A DNA stretch of 64,000 nt, taken from the NCBI GenBank assembly GCA_017427945.1, contig JAFRRT010000026.1, positions 80,902 to 144,901 on the forward strand. The letters are read 5' to 3'. Of the stretch, positions 9,411-18,545 are shown one piece after another (positions within the stretch are counted from its first letter, which is position 1; each line of letters begins with the position of its first letter). The notes beneath the pieces were generated by a model. It searched no databases, was not told the origin of the DNA, and worked only from the letters and a program-made list of their open reading frames with translations. The translations under genes were made by a program, and so were the position numbers. This DNA comes from Muribaculaceae bacterium (lineage in GTDB: Bacteria; Bacteroidota; Bacteroidia; Bacteroidales; Muribaculaceae).

Positions 9411-10058
9411 ATGAGACCAAAGAAGAGTCACTACATACAGGACCTCATTGCCGAGGGCGAACACGAGCATCAGGACTTCAAGTACCAGATTACCGATGCC
9501 CGCAAGATTGCCCGCTCGATAGCGGCGTTTGCCAACAACAGCGGCGGACACCTGCTTATCGGCGTTAAGGACAACGGCAATATCACCGGTGTGCGCAGCG
9601 ATGAGGAAATCTACATGATCGAGACCGCGGCACAAATGTACTGTCGTCCTGAGCAGCACGTGACATTCAAGGTCTTCAACATCAACGGCAAGTCGGTGGT
9701 CAAGGCCGATATTGCCGAGGCCGCCGTGAAGCCCGTCGAGGCCCCCGACGACAACGGCGTATGGCACACCTACTACCGCGTCGCCGACGAGAACGTGCTG
9801 GCCAGCCGCCTGCATGAGCACATCCTCAAGTCCAGCGCCAGCGTGGACTCCCAGGCCGATGAAACCATCAGCTACAGCGACCGCGAGAAAGTCCTGCTCG
9901 ACTACTTGCGTGACCACGGCGGCATCACCCTCGAGGGCTATATGAAACTCGCCCACATCAGCGAGGAGAGCGCCATGCAGACCGTTGTCACCCTGCACAG
10001 CATGAACGTGGTCACCATCGAGTATCACGACGGCCAATGCCTGATTGTAGGCACCTGA
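9411..10058 (+). CDS. AlbA_2 (Schlafen-type) putative DNA-binding domain protein
   Basis: A 215-residue cytoplasmic protein. Residues 1-125 match the AlbA_2/Schlafen core: E-x-x-x-x-D-F-K near the start, then I-A-R-S-I-A-A-F-A-N-N-S-G-G-H-L-L-I-G-V-K-D. A C-terminal winged-helix-like segment (about 145-210) follows. Such proteins are often annotated as ATP-binding or transcriptional regulators, with poorly established roles. The next gene, a methyltransferase, starts 31 bp downstream and may be co-transcribed. Confidence 0.8.
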   Translation: MRPKKSHYIQDLIAEGEHEHQDFKYQITDARKIARSIAAFANNSGGHLLIGVKDNGNITGVRSDEEIYMIETAAQMYCRPEQHVTFKVFNINGKSVVKADIAEAAVKPVEAPDDNGVWHTYYRVADENVLASRLHEHILKSSASVDSQADETISYSDREKVLLDYLRDHGGITLEGYMKLAHISEESAMQTVVTLHSMNVVTIEYHDGQCLIVGT

Positions 10059-10089
10059 GCAACCATCCACCTTTTATAACCCACAAGAG

Positions 10090-10800
10090 ATGATCAAGGA
10101 GAAAGATCCCATGGGCAGCGCCATCGCCGACTTCCATGCCACAAGCAAGGCGGCACGTCTGCGCGTGTTCTCGCCCATGTTCGACGAGGACGAGATTCCT
10201 GTGACCACGCTCTTCCGCTCTTACGACGCCATGCCCGCCATCGAGCAGGAAGCCTTGCAACAGGCCCGTGGTGCCATTCTCGACGTGGGGGCAGGCTCGG
10301 GTTGCCACTCACTGGCACTGCAACAGTTAGGCAAGCAGGTCACCGCCATCGATATCTCGCCCCTGGCGGTCGAGACCATGAGACAACGCGGCGTGCGCGA
10401 CGTGCGCCAGCAGGACTACTTCACCCTCGACGGCCATTTCGACACTATTCTCATGCTCATGAACGGCATCGGCATCGTGGGCACCCTCGCCCGCATGCAA
10501 GCATTCTTTATGCAGGTGGACCACCTGTTGGCACCCGGCGGACAACTGCTGTGCGACTCCAGCGACATCAGCTACGTCTTTGAAGATGAGGATGGCATCA
10601 TCGACCTCACCGGCGTTGAGGGTTATTATGGAGAACTCACCTACCGTATGCGCTACAAGGACGTGATTGGCGACGAGTTTCCGTGGCTGTTCATTGACCC
10701 CGAGACTTTGCGCGACTGCGCCGCCAGCAACGGGTTTAACTGCGACATCATCGCCCACGGCGAACACTACGACTATTTGGCACGGCTCACGCGCCGCTAA
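10090..10800 (+). CDS. Class I SAM-dependent methyltransferase
   Basis: A 236-residue protein with a Rossmann-like methyltransferase fold: motif I I-L-D-V-G-A-G-S-G-C-H-S, motif II V-T-A-I-D-I-S-P, and the L-L-A-P-G-G-Q-L-L-C-D-S strand. The substrate is unknown; the layout resembles small-molecule methyltransferases rather than rRNA or DNA enzymes. It ends 170 bp before the next promoter-preceded gene. Confidence 0.82.
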   Translation: MIKEKDPMGSAIADFHATSKAARLRVFSPMFDEDEIPVTTLFRSYDAMPAIEQEALQQARGAILDVGAGSGCHSLALQQLGKQVTAIDISPLAVETMRQRGVRDVRQQDYFTLDGHFDTILMLMNGIGIVGTLARMQAFFMQVDHLLAPGGQLLCDSSDISYVFEDEDGIIDLTGVEGYYGELTYRMRYKDVIGDEFPWLFIDPETLRDCAASNGFNCDIIAHGEHYDYLARLTRR

Positions 10801-10925
10801 CTGCCACTGCATGATGGCATGGTTTTTGCGTTGGTAAAGGTGATTGCAGGGATTAAAAAATCAAAAAATCAGGCGGTCGCCACAATAACATTGCGCAAAT
10901 GGCCGCTATAATGAAAAAATTATCT

Positions 10926-10934
10926 TATCTTTGC
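10926..10934 (+). promoter_or_regulatory. -7 box upstream of the GT2 gene
   Basis: TATCTTTGC lies 36 bp before the ATG at 10971. A TTTG -33 box at the usual 19-bp distance is not present, so the assignment rests on the -7 box alone. Confidence 0.6.
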
Positions 10935-10970
10935 AGTTTAGATGTGACGAACATTAATCATTAGGCACCA

Positions 10971-11741
10971 ATGAAGTCAGACAGCTTAGTTATCATCCCT
11001 ACCTACAACGAGAAAGAGAACATCAGGGACATCATCAACGCCGTGCTCAGCATCAGCGAGCACCAGTTTGATGTGCTCATCGTTGACGACAACTCTCCCG
11101 ACGGCACAGGCGCTATCGTCGATGAGATGATTGCCGAACAGCCCGAACGTATCCATATCCTCAAGCGTGCGGGCAAGCAGGGATTGGGAACAGCCTATAT
11201 CGCTGGCTTCAAGTGGGCTCTTGAACGCCCCTACGAGTACATCATCGAGATGGATGCCGACTTCTCGCATCCCGTCGAAAAGCTGCCCGAAATGCAGGCC
11301 ATGTGTGCGACAGGAGGTGCCGATGTCGCCGTAGGCTCAAGATACCTGACCGGCGTAAATGTCGTCAACTGGCCGATGGGCAGAATGCTCATGAGCTACT
11401 GCGCATCGGCCTACGTGAGGATGATTACGGGCATGAAGGTTTGCGACGCCACCGCTGGCTATGTATGCTACCGCCGCGAGGTGCTGCAGTCCATGAATCT
11501 CGATGCAATCGAGTTCAAGGGTTACGCCTTCCAAATCGAGATGAAGTTCACCGCCTACTGCATGGGCTTCATCATTAAGGAGGTACCCATTGTCTTCATC
11601 AACCGTGTCAAGGGCACAAGCAAGATGAACACCAGCATCTTCTTTGAGGCGCTATGGGGCGTTATCAAGCTGCGCTGGGACTCCATCTTCAACAAGAGAC
11701 GCTTTGAGCGCAAACCGCTTCCCAAGCAACTCACCGCGTAA
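10971..11741 (+). CDS. Polyprenol-phosphate mannosyltransferase-like glycosyltransferase (GT2)
   Basis: A 256-residue GT-A enzyme without C-terminal membrane helices. It has V-I-I-P-T-Y-N-E-K-E-N, V-D-D-N-S-P-D-G-T, the D-x-D-type M-D-A-D-F-S-H-P, and a K-G-Y-A-F-Q-I-E-M block, the signature of DPM1-type dolichol/polyprenol-phosphate mannose synthases. It should transfer a sugar (probably mannose) from a nucleotide sugar to a polyprenyl phosphate for envelope glycan or protein glycosylation. It has its own -7 box and is followed by a terminator. Confidence 0.88.
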   Translation: MKSDSLVIIPTYNEKENIRDIINAVLSISEHQFDVLIVDDNSPDGTGAIVDEMIAEQPERIHILKRAGKQGLGTAYIAGFKWALERPYEYIIEMDADFSHPVEKLPEMQAMCATGGADVAVGSRYLTGVNVVNWPMGRMLMSYCASAYVRMITGMKVCDATAGYVCYRREVLQSMNLDAIEFKGYAFQIEMKFTAYCMGFIIKEVPIVFINRVKGTSKMNTSIFFEALWGVIKLRWDSIFNKRRFERKPLPKQLTA

Positions 11742-11755
11742 AGAAATACAGCATG

Positions 11756-11804
11756 AACCGATTTGACCTCGAACCGCGAAGGGATCAAATCGGTTTATGT
11801 TTTT
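11756..11804 (+). terminator. Rho-independent terminator
   Basis: An 11-bp stem (AACCGATTTGA at 11756-11766 with its complement at 11785-11795) is followed by a T-rich stretch, 15 bp after the GT2 stop. Confidence 0.8.
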
Positions 11805-11860
11805 GGCACGGTATTTGCTGCTGAAAATGGCGTTGCTCCGCGTAAACTGAGACTATTAAA

Positions 11861-14554
11861 ATGGCAAAATCAAAGCACTATACAGGATTGTCCGACGAGC
11901 AAGTGATTGTTAGTCGGCAAGAGCATGGAACAAATGTGCTCACGCCTCCCGAGCGTGAGCCGTTGTGGAAACAGTTCCTTGGAAAATTCAACGACCCCCT
12001 TATCAAGATTTTACTGGTGGCCCTGGTCCTGTCGGTAGGGCTGTCCTGCTACGAGTTCTTTGGACTCGAATCGGGGGTGAGTGTACTGTTTGAGCCCATC
12101 GGCATCTTTATCGCTATTGTGCTTGCCACGCTCGTGGGCTTCCTGGTTGAGGTGAACGCCAACAAGAAATTCCGTCTGCTCAACCAGACCGATGACCACC
12201 TGATGGTGAAGGTAAAACGTGGCGGCCATGTGACGCAGGTGCCGCGCTGCGACATCGTTGTGGGCGACATCGTTATCCTGGAGGCGGGCGAGAAAGTGCC
12301 TGCCGACGGCACCGTCATCGACAGTTTCAGCCTCACCGTCGACGAGAGTTCCTTCACCGGCGAGCCTTCGGCATGGAAAACCCATGACACCGAAGCTGCC
12401 GCAAAGGAAAAAGACGCGACCTATCCCGCCAACATGCTGCTGCGTGCCAGTACCATCATCGACGGCAGCGCCACCATGCGGGTTGAGCGCGTGGGCGACA
12501 AGACCGAGTACGGCAAAGTATATCGCGATGCCCAAATCGACAACAATATCAAGACCCCGCTTACCCAACAGCTCGACCGCCTGGGACGCACTATTGCCCG
12601 CGGCAGCTACGTGATGGCTGGACTGCTTGTGCTGGGCCGTCTGGTGGAATACTTTGTGGCGGGCAGCGAGGGTATCGTCGCCGATGCACAATACTTTATC
12701 GAGACCGTCATGCTCGCCGTCACGCTTATCGTGGTGTCGGTACCTGAAGGTCTGCCCATGAGCGTCACGCTGTCACTGGCGTTGAGTATGCGCAAGATGT
12801 TGAAGCACAACAACCTGGTGAGGCGCATGCACGCTTGCGAGACAATGGGCGCCGCTACGGTTATCTGTACCGACAAGACCGGCACGCTCACGCAGAACAA
12901 GATGCAGGTCTATCAGGCACACTTCTATGGCCTGCCTGACGGTGAGAAGCTCAGCAATGACGAGATGAGCCGCATCGTCACCACAGGCATCGCCTGCAAC
13001 AGCACGGCATTCCTTGACGACAGCGACCCGAACAACATCATGGCTCTGGGTAACCCCACTGAGGGTGCCTTGCTACTGTGGCTGCAAGATGCCGGGGTGG
13101 ATTACCTCACGCTACGCGAAAATAACGAGACACTGGCACAGATGCCGTTCTCGACGATGACAAAATACATGGCTACGGTCATCGGCACCGATGACGGAAA
13201 GCGTTTGCTGCTGGTCAAGGGAGCACCCGAAATCGTCATGAGGCTATGTAACAAGACCGTTGGCGACGTGTCTTTCCAGCAAGTGACCGACGAGTTGACC
13301 GAGTTCCAGATCAAGGCCATGCGCACTCTGGCCTTTGCCTACCGCGAGCTGGGCGAAAATGAAGAACCCGAACAGGCACTTAAGGACCTCAAATCGGGCA
13401 ACCAGCCGGTGCTGTGCTTTGTGGGCATTGTCGCCATCAGCGACCCCGTGCGCACCGATGTGCCCGCCGCCATCCAGGACTGCCGCAATGCTGGCGTGAA
13501 GGTGAAAATCGTCACAGGCGACACCAGTGCCACGGCACGCGAAATCGGTCGCCAAGTGGGTCTTTGGACCAATGATGACACTGACGATGCAATCATCTCA
13601 GGTCCCGACTTTGCCGCTCTCGACGACGATGAAGCCGCCAAACGCGCCCAAGCCATCAAAATCATGGCACGTGCCCGCCCCGACGACAAGGCTCGCCTCG
13701 TGCGCCTGCTCCAGCAGCAGGGCGAGGTGGTAGCAGTCACCGGCGACGGCACCAACGACGCACCCGCCCTCAATGCCGCCCAGGTGGGCCTCTCGATGGG
13801 CGACGGCACCGCCGTTGCCAAGGAGGCCAGCGACATCACTATCCTGGACAACTCCTTTATGAGCATCAACAAGGCCGTGCTGTGGGGCCGCTCACTGTAC
13901 AGCAACATCCAGCGTTTCATCCTCTTCCAGCTGGCGGTCAACGTGTGTGCCTGTCTGGTGGTCGCCATCTGCTCGTTCTTCAGCAAGCAGCCCGCGCTCA
14001 CGGTCACTCAGATGCTGTGGGTCAACCTCATCATGGACACCTTTGCAGCCCTTGCGCTGGCCTCGTTGCCGCCCAACAGCGTGCTGATGCGCCAACAGCC
14101 CCGCAATTCCCATGCAAGCATCATCACACCGATGATGAAGAAATTCATCCTGATAAGCGGTGTCATCTTTGCCGTGCTCATGATAGGTCTGTACTACTAT
14201 TTCGTGCGTGAGGCCAATGGAGGTCCGGTCTTCGTGCGCGGCATTAATCCCAATATCAACCCGCATGAGATGGGCATCTACTTCAGCGTGTTTGTCTTCC
14301 TGCAATTCTGGAACATGCTGAACGCGAGGTCATTCGCAACCGGCAAATCGGCATTCAACAACATGGAGGACAGCAAGGTCTTCTGGGCCGTGGCTGCAGT
14401 AATCTTTGCGGGACAGATTATCCTCGTACAGTACTTCTACCCGTTCTTTAACTGCGCTCCGCTCGACTTCATGACCTGGTTCTGGATTATCCTGGGCACC
14501 TTCCCTGTATTCATCGTCGGCCAGATTTTTGTCAAACACATCAAGAACACATAG
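11861..14554 (+). CDS. Calcium-translocating P-type ATPase (PMCA type)
   Basis: An 897-residue P2-type ATPase. An N-terminal cation-ATPase domain and first membrane helices lead to an actuator T-G-E-P-S motif; the ion-binding helix has V-P-E-G-L-P at 294-299. The phosphorylation loop D-K-T-G-T-L-T-Q places the acyl-phosphate Asp at residue 338, and the hinge G-D-G-T-N-D-A-P-A-L spans 628-637. A C-terminal cation-ATPase membrane domain has M-L-W-V-N-L-I-M-D-T. The family pumps Ca2+ (sometimes Mn2+) out of the cytoplasm. No accessory subunit lies nearby, and length and motif order are normal. Confidence 0.93.
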   Translation: MAKSKHYTGLSDEQVIVSRQEHGTNVLTPPEREPLWKQFLGKFNDPLIKILLVALVLSVGLSCYEFFGLESGVSVLFEPIGIFIAIVLATLVGFLVEVNANKKFRLLNQTDDHLMVKVKRGGHVTQVPRCDIVVGDIVILEAGEKVPADGTVIDSFSLTVDESSFTGEPSAWKTHDTEAAAKEKDATYPANMLLRASTIIDGSATMRVERVGDKTEYGKVYRDAQIDNNIKTPLTQQLDRLGRTIARGSYVMAGLLVLGRLVEYFVAGSEGIVADAQYFIETVMLAVTLIVVSVPEGLPMSVTLSLALSMRKMLKHNNLVRRMHACETMGAATVICTDKTGTLTQNKMQVYQAHFYGLPDGEKLSNDEMSRIVTTGIACNSTAFLDDSDPNNIMALGNPTEGALLLWLQDAGVDYLTLRENNETLAQMPFSTMTKYMATVIGTDDGKRLLLVKGAPEIVMRLCNKTVGDVSFQQVTDELTEFQIKAMRTLAFAYRELGENEEPEQALKDLKSGNQPVLCFVGIVAISDPVRTDVPAAIQDCRNAGVKVKIVTGDTSATAREIGRQVGLWTNDDTDDAIISGPDFAALDDDEAAKRAQAIKIMARARPDDKARLVRLLQQQGEVVAVTGDGTNDAPALNAAQVGLSMGDGTAVAKEASDITILDNSFMSINKAVLWGRSLYSNIQRFILFQLAVNVCACLVVAICSFFSKQPALTVTQMLWVNLIMDTFAALALASLPPNSVLMRQQPRNSHASIITPMMKKFILISGVIFAVLMIGLYYYFVREANGGPVFVRGINPNINPHEMGIYFSVFVFLQFWNMLNARSFATGKSAFNNMEDSKVFWAVAAVIFAGQIILVQYFYPFFNCAPLDFMTWFWIILGTFPVFIVGQIFVKHIKNT

Positions 14555-14584
14555 AACACCATAACGATTGGGGTTCCTTTAAGG

Positions 14585-14642
14585 AATAATCGATTTTTTT
14601 GCAATTTTGCTTTGAAATCGATTATTTTCTTTGTATCTTTGC
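14585..14642 (+). promoter_or_regulatory. Promoter embedded in a 12-bp perfect inverted repeat
   Basis: TTTG at 14611-14614 and TATCTTTGC at 14634-14642 are exactly 19 bp apart. AATAATCGATTT (14585-14596) and its exact complement AAATCGATTATT (14615-14626) flank the -33 box, the right arm filling most of the spacer. This looks like an operator, or an intrinsic hairpin, controlling the gene at 14683. Confidence 0.75.
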
Positions 14643-14682
14643 GCCGATACTAAATATTTATTAATCTAAACATTCAATCATT

Positions 14683-15108
14683 ATGGTACGAAAATCCTAC
14701 ATCTTCATTTTGCTGCTGGTGCTCGGGATTGGAGTCGCATCGGCCCAATCCAATAAGGGCAACAGGCAAAGCAGCACGGTAACCGGCAAAGTCGTGAGTG
14801 TAACCGATGACGAACCGTTAATTGGAGCGATCGTCGCTGTGAAAGGAACTAATAAATCTGTGACTACAGATCTTGAAGGCAATTTCAGCATCGTAGCACC
14901 GCAGGGTTCAACTCTCGTAGTTTCTTACGCCGGGTATGATAAAGCCGAGGTGACTGTAACCGACAAGCCAAAAATCATTCGGCTCATACCGGCCAAACCT
15001 ATAAGTGGGTGGATTTATATATCGGAAAATCCCAACCCACGGGATGAACTCCAAGAGTCAACTGACAGTGTTTCTTCTTCTGTTGCATGCCCACTCAAGG
15101 GTAAATAA
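14683..15108 (+). CDS. Stand-alone carboxypeptidase-D-regulatory-like domain protein
   Basis: A 141-residue protein with a signal peptide ending G-V-A-S-A-Q, then one CarboxypepD_reg-like beta-sandwich (about residues 33-108: V-T-G-K-V, P-L-I-G-A-I-V-A-V-K-G-T, T-D-L-E-G-N-F-S-I, V-V-S-Y-A-G-Y). This is the domain found at the N-terminus of SusC proteins, including the one that follows, but the plug and barrel are absent and a unique tail of about 35 residues ends the protein. It has a strong promoter and a terminator, so it may be a real small envelope protein rather than a decayed SusC. Confidence 0.72.
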   Translation: MVRKSYIFILLLVLGIGVASAQSNKGNRQSSTVTGKVVSVTDDEPLIGAIVAVKGTNKSVTTDLEGNFSIVAPQGSTLVVSYAGYDKAEVTVTDKPKIIRLIPAKPISGWIYISENPNPRDELQESTDSVSSSVACPLKGK

Positions 15109-15128
15109 TGGACAAGAGTGAATTATGA

Positions 15129-15160
15129 TGTACCAAAGGGACCTCTCTTTGGTACATTTT
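15129..15160 (+). terminator. Rho-independent terminator
   Basis: TGTACCAAAG (15129-15138) pairs perfectly with CTTTGGTACA (15147-15156) and is followed by TTTT, 20 bp after the stop of the stand-alone domain gene. Confidence 0.85.
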
Positions 15161-15230
15161 ATATATGGCTGAAGAGAGATGAAATCTGGGAATAATTGAC
15201 TGACTTTCCCTTCGGGCACTTCGCGCCTTC

Positions 15231-15402
15231 GGCGAAGATAGGCGGCGCCTCGGGATAAAAAACAAAAAACTGTGTTTTTCGTTTTGTTCTCCGCTCGGCT
15301 TGCGCTACGCTGCCTCGGGCGAAGATAGGCGGCGCCTTGGGATAAAAAAACAAAAAACTGTGTTTTTCGTTTTGTTCTCCGCTCGGCTTGCGCTATCTTT
15401 GC
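15231..15402 (+). repeat. Tandem duplication of an 87-bp palindromic promoter unit
   Basis: Two near-identical units, the second offset by 87 bp (GAAGATAGG at 15234 and 15321). Each is an imperfect palindrome: the left end (G-A-A-G-A-T-A-G) is the complement of a TATCTT -7 box, and the centre is an A-run/T-run inverted repeat around TGTG. The downstream unit carries a complete promoter; in the upstream unit the -7 box has decayed to TACGCTGCC. The same design recurs at 22392-22527 with different arm sequence. Confidence 0.8.
15371..15402 (+). promoter_or_regulatory. SusC operon promoter
   Basis: TTTG at 15371-15374 and TATCTTTGC at 15394-15402 with a 19-bp spacer, at the end of the second palindromic unit and about 28 bp upstream of the SusC start. 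Confidence 0.85.
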
Positions 15403-15430
15403 CAGCAGAACATCAACCAACAAATAGTAT

Positions 15431-18400
15431 ATGATGAAAAAAACGAGATTTAAGTGTCCCGTTCTTCTACGCTTGCTTTTGCTGCTGGCTCTTGCCGTGG
15501 GCGGAGGTGTGGCTATTGCCGCACCTGTAACGCAGGCGCAGAGTGGCACGGCGCAGCCGTCGGCGGTGACAGGACAGGTGCTTGACGAGAACGGCGAACC
15601 TCTTATCGGGGCGACCGTGATTGTCAAGGGCACTATTGTGGGCACCGCCACCGATTTTGATGGCCGTTTCAGCATCAACGCGCAGCAGGGCGCAACCCTC
15701 ACGGTGAGTTATGTGGGCTATAGCACGCTTAATGTGCAAGTTGACGGCAGTGTCTTGACCATCAATCTGACTCCGGCTGATGATTTTTATCTGGGCGAGG
15801 TAGTAGTGACCGCCTTGGGTATCAAAAAGGAGGCAAAATCGCTGTCCTACAACGTGCAGCAGGTGGACGGTGATGCTTTGATGAGGGTACAGGACGCAAA
15901 CTTCGTCAACTCCTTGTCGGGCAAGGTCGCCGGCGTAACCATCAACAGCAGTGCGGCAGGTGCAGGCGGCAGCAGCCGCGTGGTGATGCGTGGCGCCAAG
16001 TCCATCAACGGCAACAACAATGTGCTTTACGTCGTTGACGGCATCCCCATGCAGAACCTGAGTAGCGAGCAGCCCGAGGGCATCTTTGCCGGTGCAGGTC
16101 AGACGGGTGATGCCACCAGCAACATCAACCCCGATGACATTGAGAGTATCAGTGCCTTGACGGGTCCGTCGGCGGCAGCCCTCTATGGTGCCAATGCCGC
16201 CAATGGTGTCATCATCATCACCACCAAGCGCGGCCGTGCCGGCAAGGTGGATGTAACCTATAACGGCAGTTTCCAGTTCTCCAAGCCCTTTGTGTTGCCT
16301 CGCTTCCAGAACCAATACGGCCCGAGCGAGACAGGCAGCTACTTCAGTTGGGGCGAGAAATTGGCGACACCCAGCGACTACAATCCCGCTGACTTCTTCC
16401 AGACGGGCACCAGTATCGCCAACTCGGTAAGCCTGAGCACCGGTACCGAGAAGAACCAGACCTACTTATCGCTTGGCGCTACCAACGCTCAGGGCATCAT
16501 CCACAGCAACAATTACGACCGTTATAACGTGAGCGTGCGCAACACCACCAACTTCCTCGACAACCGCATGACGCTCGACCTAAGTTACATGCTCACAGCC
16601 GTCAAGGAACAGAACATGATCAGCCAGGGTCAGTACCACAATCCGCTGGTGCCTGTCTATCTGTTCCCTGTGGGTGACGACTTCAGCAAGTTGGGCTACT
16701 ACGAGCGCTACGACACTGGCCGCAATTTCCCCGTGCAGTATTGGCCCTACAATTACGATATCTCGATGGAGAACCCCTATTGGGAGACCGAGCGCGAGCG
16801 CTTCATCAATCACAAGGAGCGCCACCAGGCGACCATCTCGCTCAACTGGCGCATCAACCCGTGGCTGGACATCACGGGACGCGTAAAATATGACAAGAGC
16901 AGCGACAAGTACGAGGAGAAGTTCTTTGCCTCGACCAACACGCTCTACGCCTCCAAATACGGCCATTACGGCTTGCGCAACGTCAGCAACCGCCAGATGT
17001 ATGCCGAGGCCTTCGCCAAGTTTGACAAATACTTTTACGTTGCCGATGGACACTTGAGTTTGAGCGGTGTGCTGGGCACGAGTTTTGACCAGCGTGACAA
17101 TGCCATCGAGGGTTTTAGCGGCCATTTGAAAGGCACTGCCAACAAGTTCACCCTGGCCAACGTAGAGACGTCCAACTCGACTTTCAAGCCCGTGCAGAGC
17201 GGCTACCGCACCCAGTTGCAGAGCGTGTATGCCACCGCCCAGGTGGGTGGCGCTGATATGGTCTATATTGATCTTACTGCCCGCAATGACTGGTCGAGCA
17301 AACTAGAAAAGAGTTACTTCTACTGGTCGGCTGGTCTTTCTTGTATATGGACCGAAGCGCTGCGTCAGATTGGTGTGGAACTTGATTGGCTCAATTTCTT
17401 CAAGACCCGCATAGGCTACTCCCAGGTGGGTAATGAGCCGGGCGAGCCTTTCCTGACGCGTGAGACCTATGCTATCAACCCCTCGACCGGTCTTGCCGAG
17501 ACCTCAACACGGATGCTCACCGATCTCAAGCCCGAGCGCACTCACTCGCAGGAGGCCGGTATCGACCTGTATATGTTCCGCAGCCGTCTGAAAATGAATA
17601 TGACTCTATATAAATCCATCACGCGCAACCAGTTCTTCTATCCCACGCTGCCCGCTTCATCGGGTTACACGAGTGCGGTAGTCAACGGCGGTCGCGTGGA
17701 CAACGAGGGCGTGGAACTGACGGCACGCTACACGCAGCCCATCGGGGCGCTCACGTGGGAAACCTACGTGACCTGGACGCTCAACCGCAACAAGGTGAAG
17801 GAACTACTTCGCAACTGGCGCAACCCCATCGACGGCGAGATTTATAACCTCGATGAACTCTACATGGGTGGCACCTCGGGCTACCAGATTCGCTTGACCG
17901 AAGGAGGCACGTTGAGCGACGTGTATGTCTCCACGCTCAAGACCGACGAGCACGGCGCCATCTACGTCAACCCCGAGCGCCAGACCGTCGAGGCCAATCC
18001 CAACAACAACGCCTATTACATCTATGCAGGACAGGCGGCTCCCCGCTATAACCTCTCGTGGGGCAACACATTGTCATTCAATGGCATTACCGCCTCGGCA
18101 CTGCTGGCCTATCGCAACGGCGGCATCGTCGTGAGCGAGACGCAGGCTATCCTGGACTACTATGGCGCCTCGGAGGCCACTCAGAACGCCCGCAACGACG
18201 GCGGTGTAGTCATCAACGGCAAGAAAATCAACGCCCAGGGCTATTATCAGACCGTGGGCAACCCCAACGGTACAGTGGATTCCCGCTACGTCTATAGCGC
18301 GACCAACCTAAGGCTTGCCGAGTTGAGCATCGGCTATGACGTGCCTGTCAACAGATGGGTGAAGTGGGTCAAGGGCCTGAATGTCTCCTTCGTTGCCCAC

Positions 18401-18538
18401 AACCTGTGCATGCTTTACAACAAGGCACCCTATGACCCCGAGGCGACCGCCAACACAGGCACCTACTACCAGGGCATCGACTACTTCATGCAGCCCAGCC
18501 TGCGGTCGATGGGATTTAACTTGAAACTCAAATTCTGA
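15431..18538 (+). CDS. SusC/RagA-family TonB-linked outer membrane transporter
   Basis: A 1035-residue protein with a signal peptide (hydrophobic run to about residue 30), a CarboxypepD_reg-like domain (about 42-115), a TonB box region (F-Y-L-G-E-V-V-V-T-A-L-G-I), a plug domain (D-A-N-F-V-N-S-L-S-G-K-V-A-G-V, V-V-M-R-G, V-L-Y-V-V-D-G-I-P) and a C-terminal beta-barrel ending in an aromatic F-N-L-K-L-K-F strand. It imports oligosaccharides across the outer membrane together with the SusD lipoprotein encoded 7 bp downstream. Start is the first of two ATGs (15431/15434). First gene of the polysaccharide utilization locus. Confidence 0.95.
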   Translation: MMKKTRFKCPVLLRLLLLLALAVGGGVAIAAPVTQAQSGTAQPSAVTGQVLDENGEPLIGATVIVKGTIVGTATDFDGRFSINAQQGATLTVSYVGYSTLNVQVDGSVLTINLTPADDFYLGEVVVTALGIKKEAKSLSYNVQQVDGDALMRVQDANFVNSLSGKVAGVTINSSAAGAGGSSRVVMRGAKSINGNNNVLYVVDGIPMQNLSSEQPEGIFAGAGQTGDATSNINPDDIESISALTGPSAAALYGANAANGVIIITTKRGRAGKVDVTYNGSFQFSKPFVLPRFQNQYGPSETGSYFSWGEKLATPSDYNPADFFQTGTSIANSVSLSTGTEKNQTYLSLGATNAQGIIHSNNYDRYNVSVRNTTNFLDNRMTLDLSYMLTAVKEQNMISQGQYHNPLVPVYLFPVGDDFSKLGYYERYDTGRNFPVQYWPYNYDISMENPYWETERERFINHKERHQATISLNWRINPWLDITGRVKYDKSSDKYEEKFFASTNTLYASKYGHYGLRNVSNRQMYAEAFAKFDKYFYVADGHLSLSGVLGTSFDQRDNAIEGFSGHLKGTANKFTLANVETSNSTFKPVQSGYRTQLQSVYATAQVGGADMVYIDLTARNDWSSKLEKSYFYWSAGLSCIWTEALRQIGVELDWLNFFKTRIGYSQVGNEPGEPFLTRETYAINPSTGLAETSTRMLTDLKPERTHSQEAGIDLYMFRSRLKMNMTLYKSITRNQFFYPTLPASSGYTSAVVNGGRVDNEGVELTARYTQPIGALTWETYVTWTLNRNKVKELLRNWRNPIDGEIYNLDELYMGGTSGYQIRLTEGGTLSDVYVSTLKTDEHGAIYVNPERQTVEANPNNNAYYIYAGQAAPRYNLSWGNTLSFNGITASALLAYRNGGIVVSETQAILDYYGASEATQNARNDGGVVINGKKINAQGYYQTVGNPNGTVDSRYVYSATNLRLAELSIGYDVPVNRWVKWVKGLNVSFVAHNLCMLYNKAPYDPEATANTGTYYQGIDYFMQPSLRSMGFNLKLKF

Positions 18539-18545
18539 TGCGGCT

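Larger units (their letters stand above)
15109..15430. other. 322-bp gene-free region: terminator plus tandem promoter repeat
   Basis: Holds the terminator of the preceding gene (15129-15160), a short hairpin at about 15219-15237 (CTTCGC/GCGAAG), and two 87-bp palindromic units leading into the SusC promoter. No coding potential was seen. Confidence 0.8.

Noticed and set aside
15231-15402. CRISPR-like array
   Set aside because: Only two units in direct tandem without unique spacers, and they contain a promoter; no cas genes are nearby.
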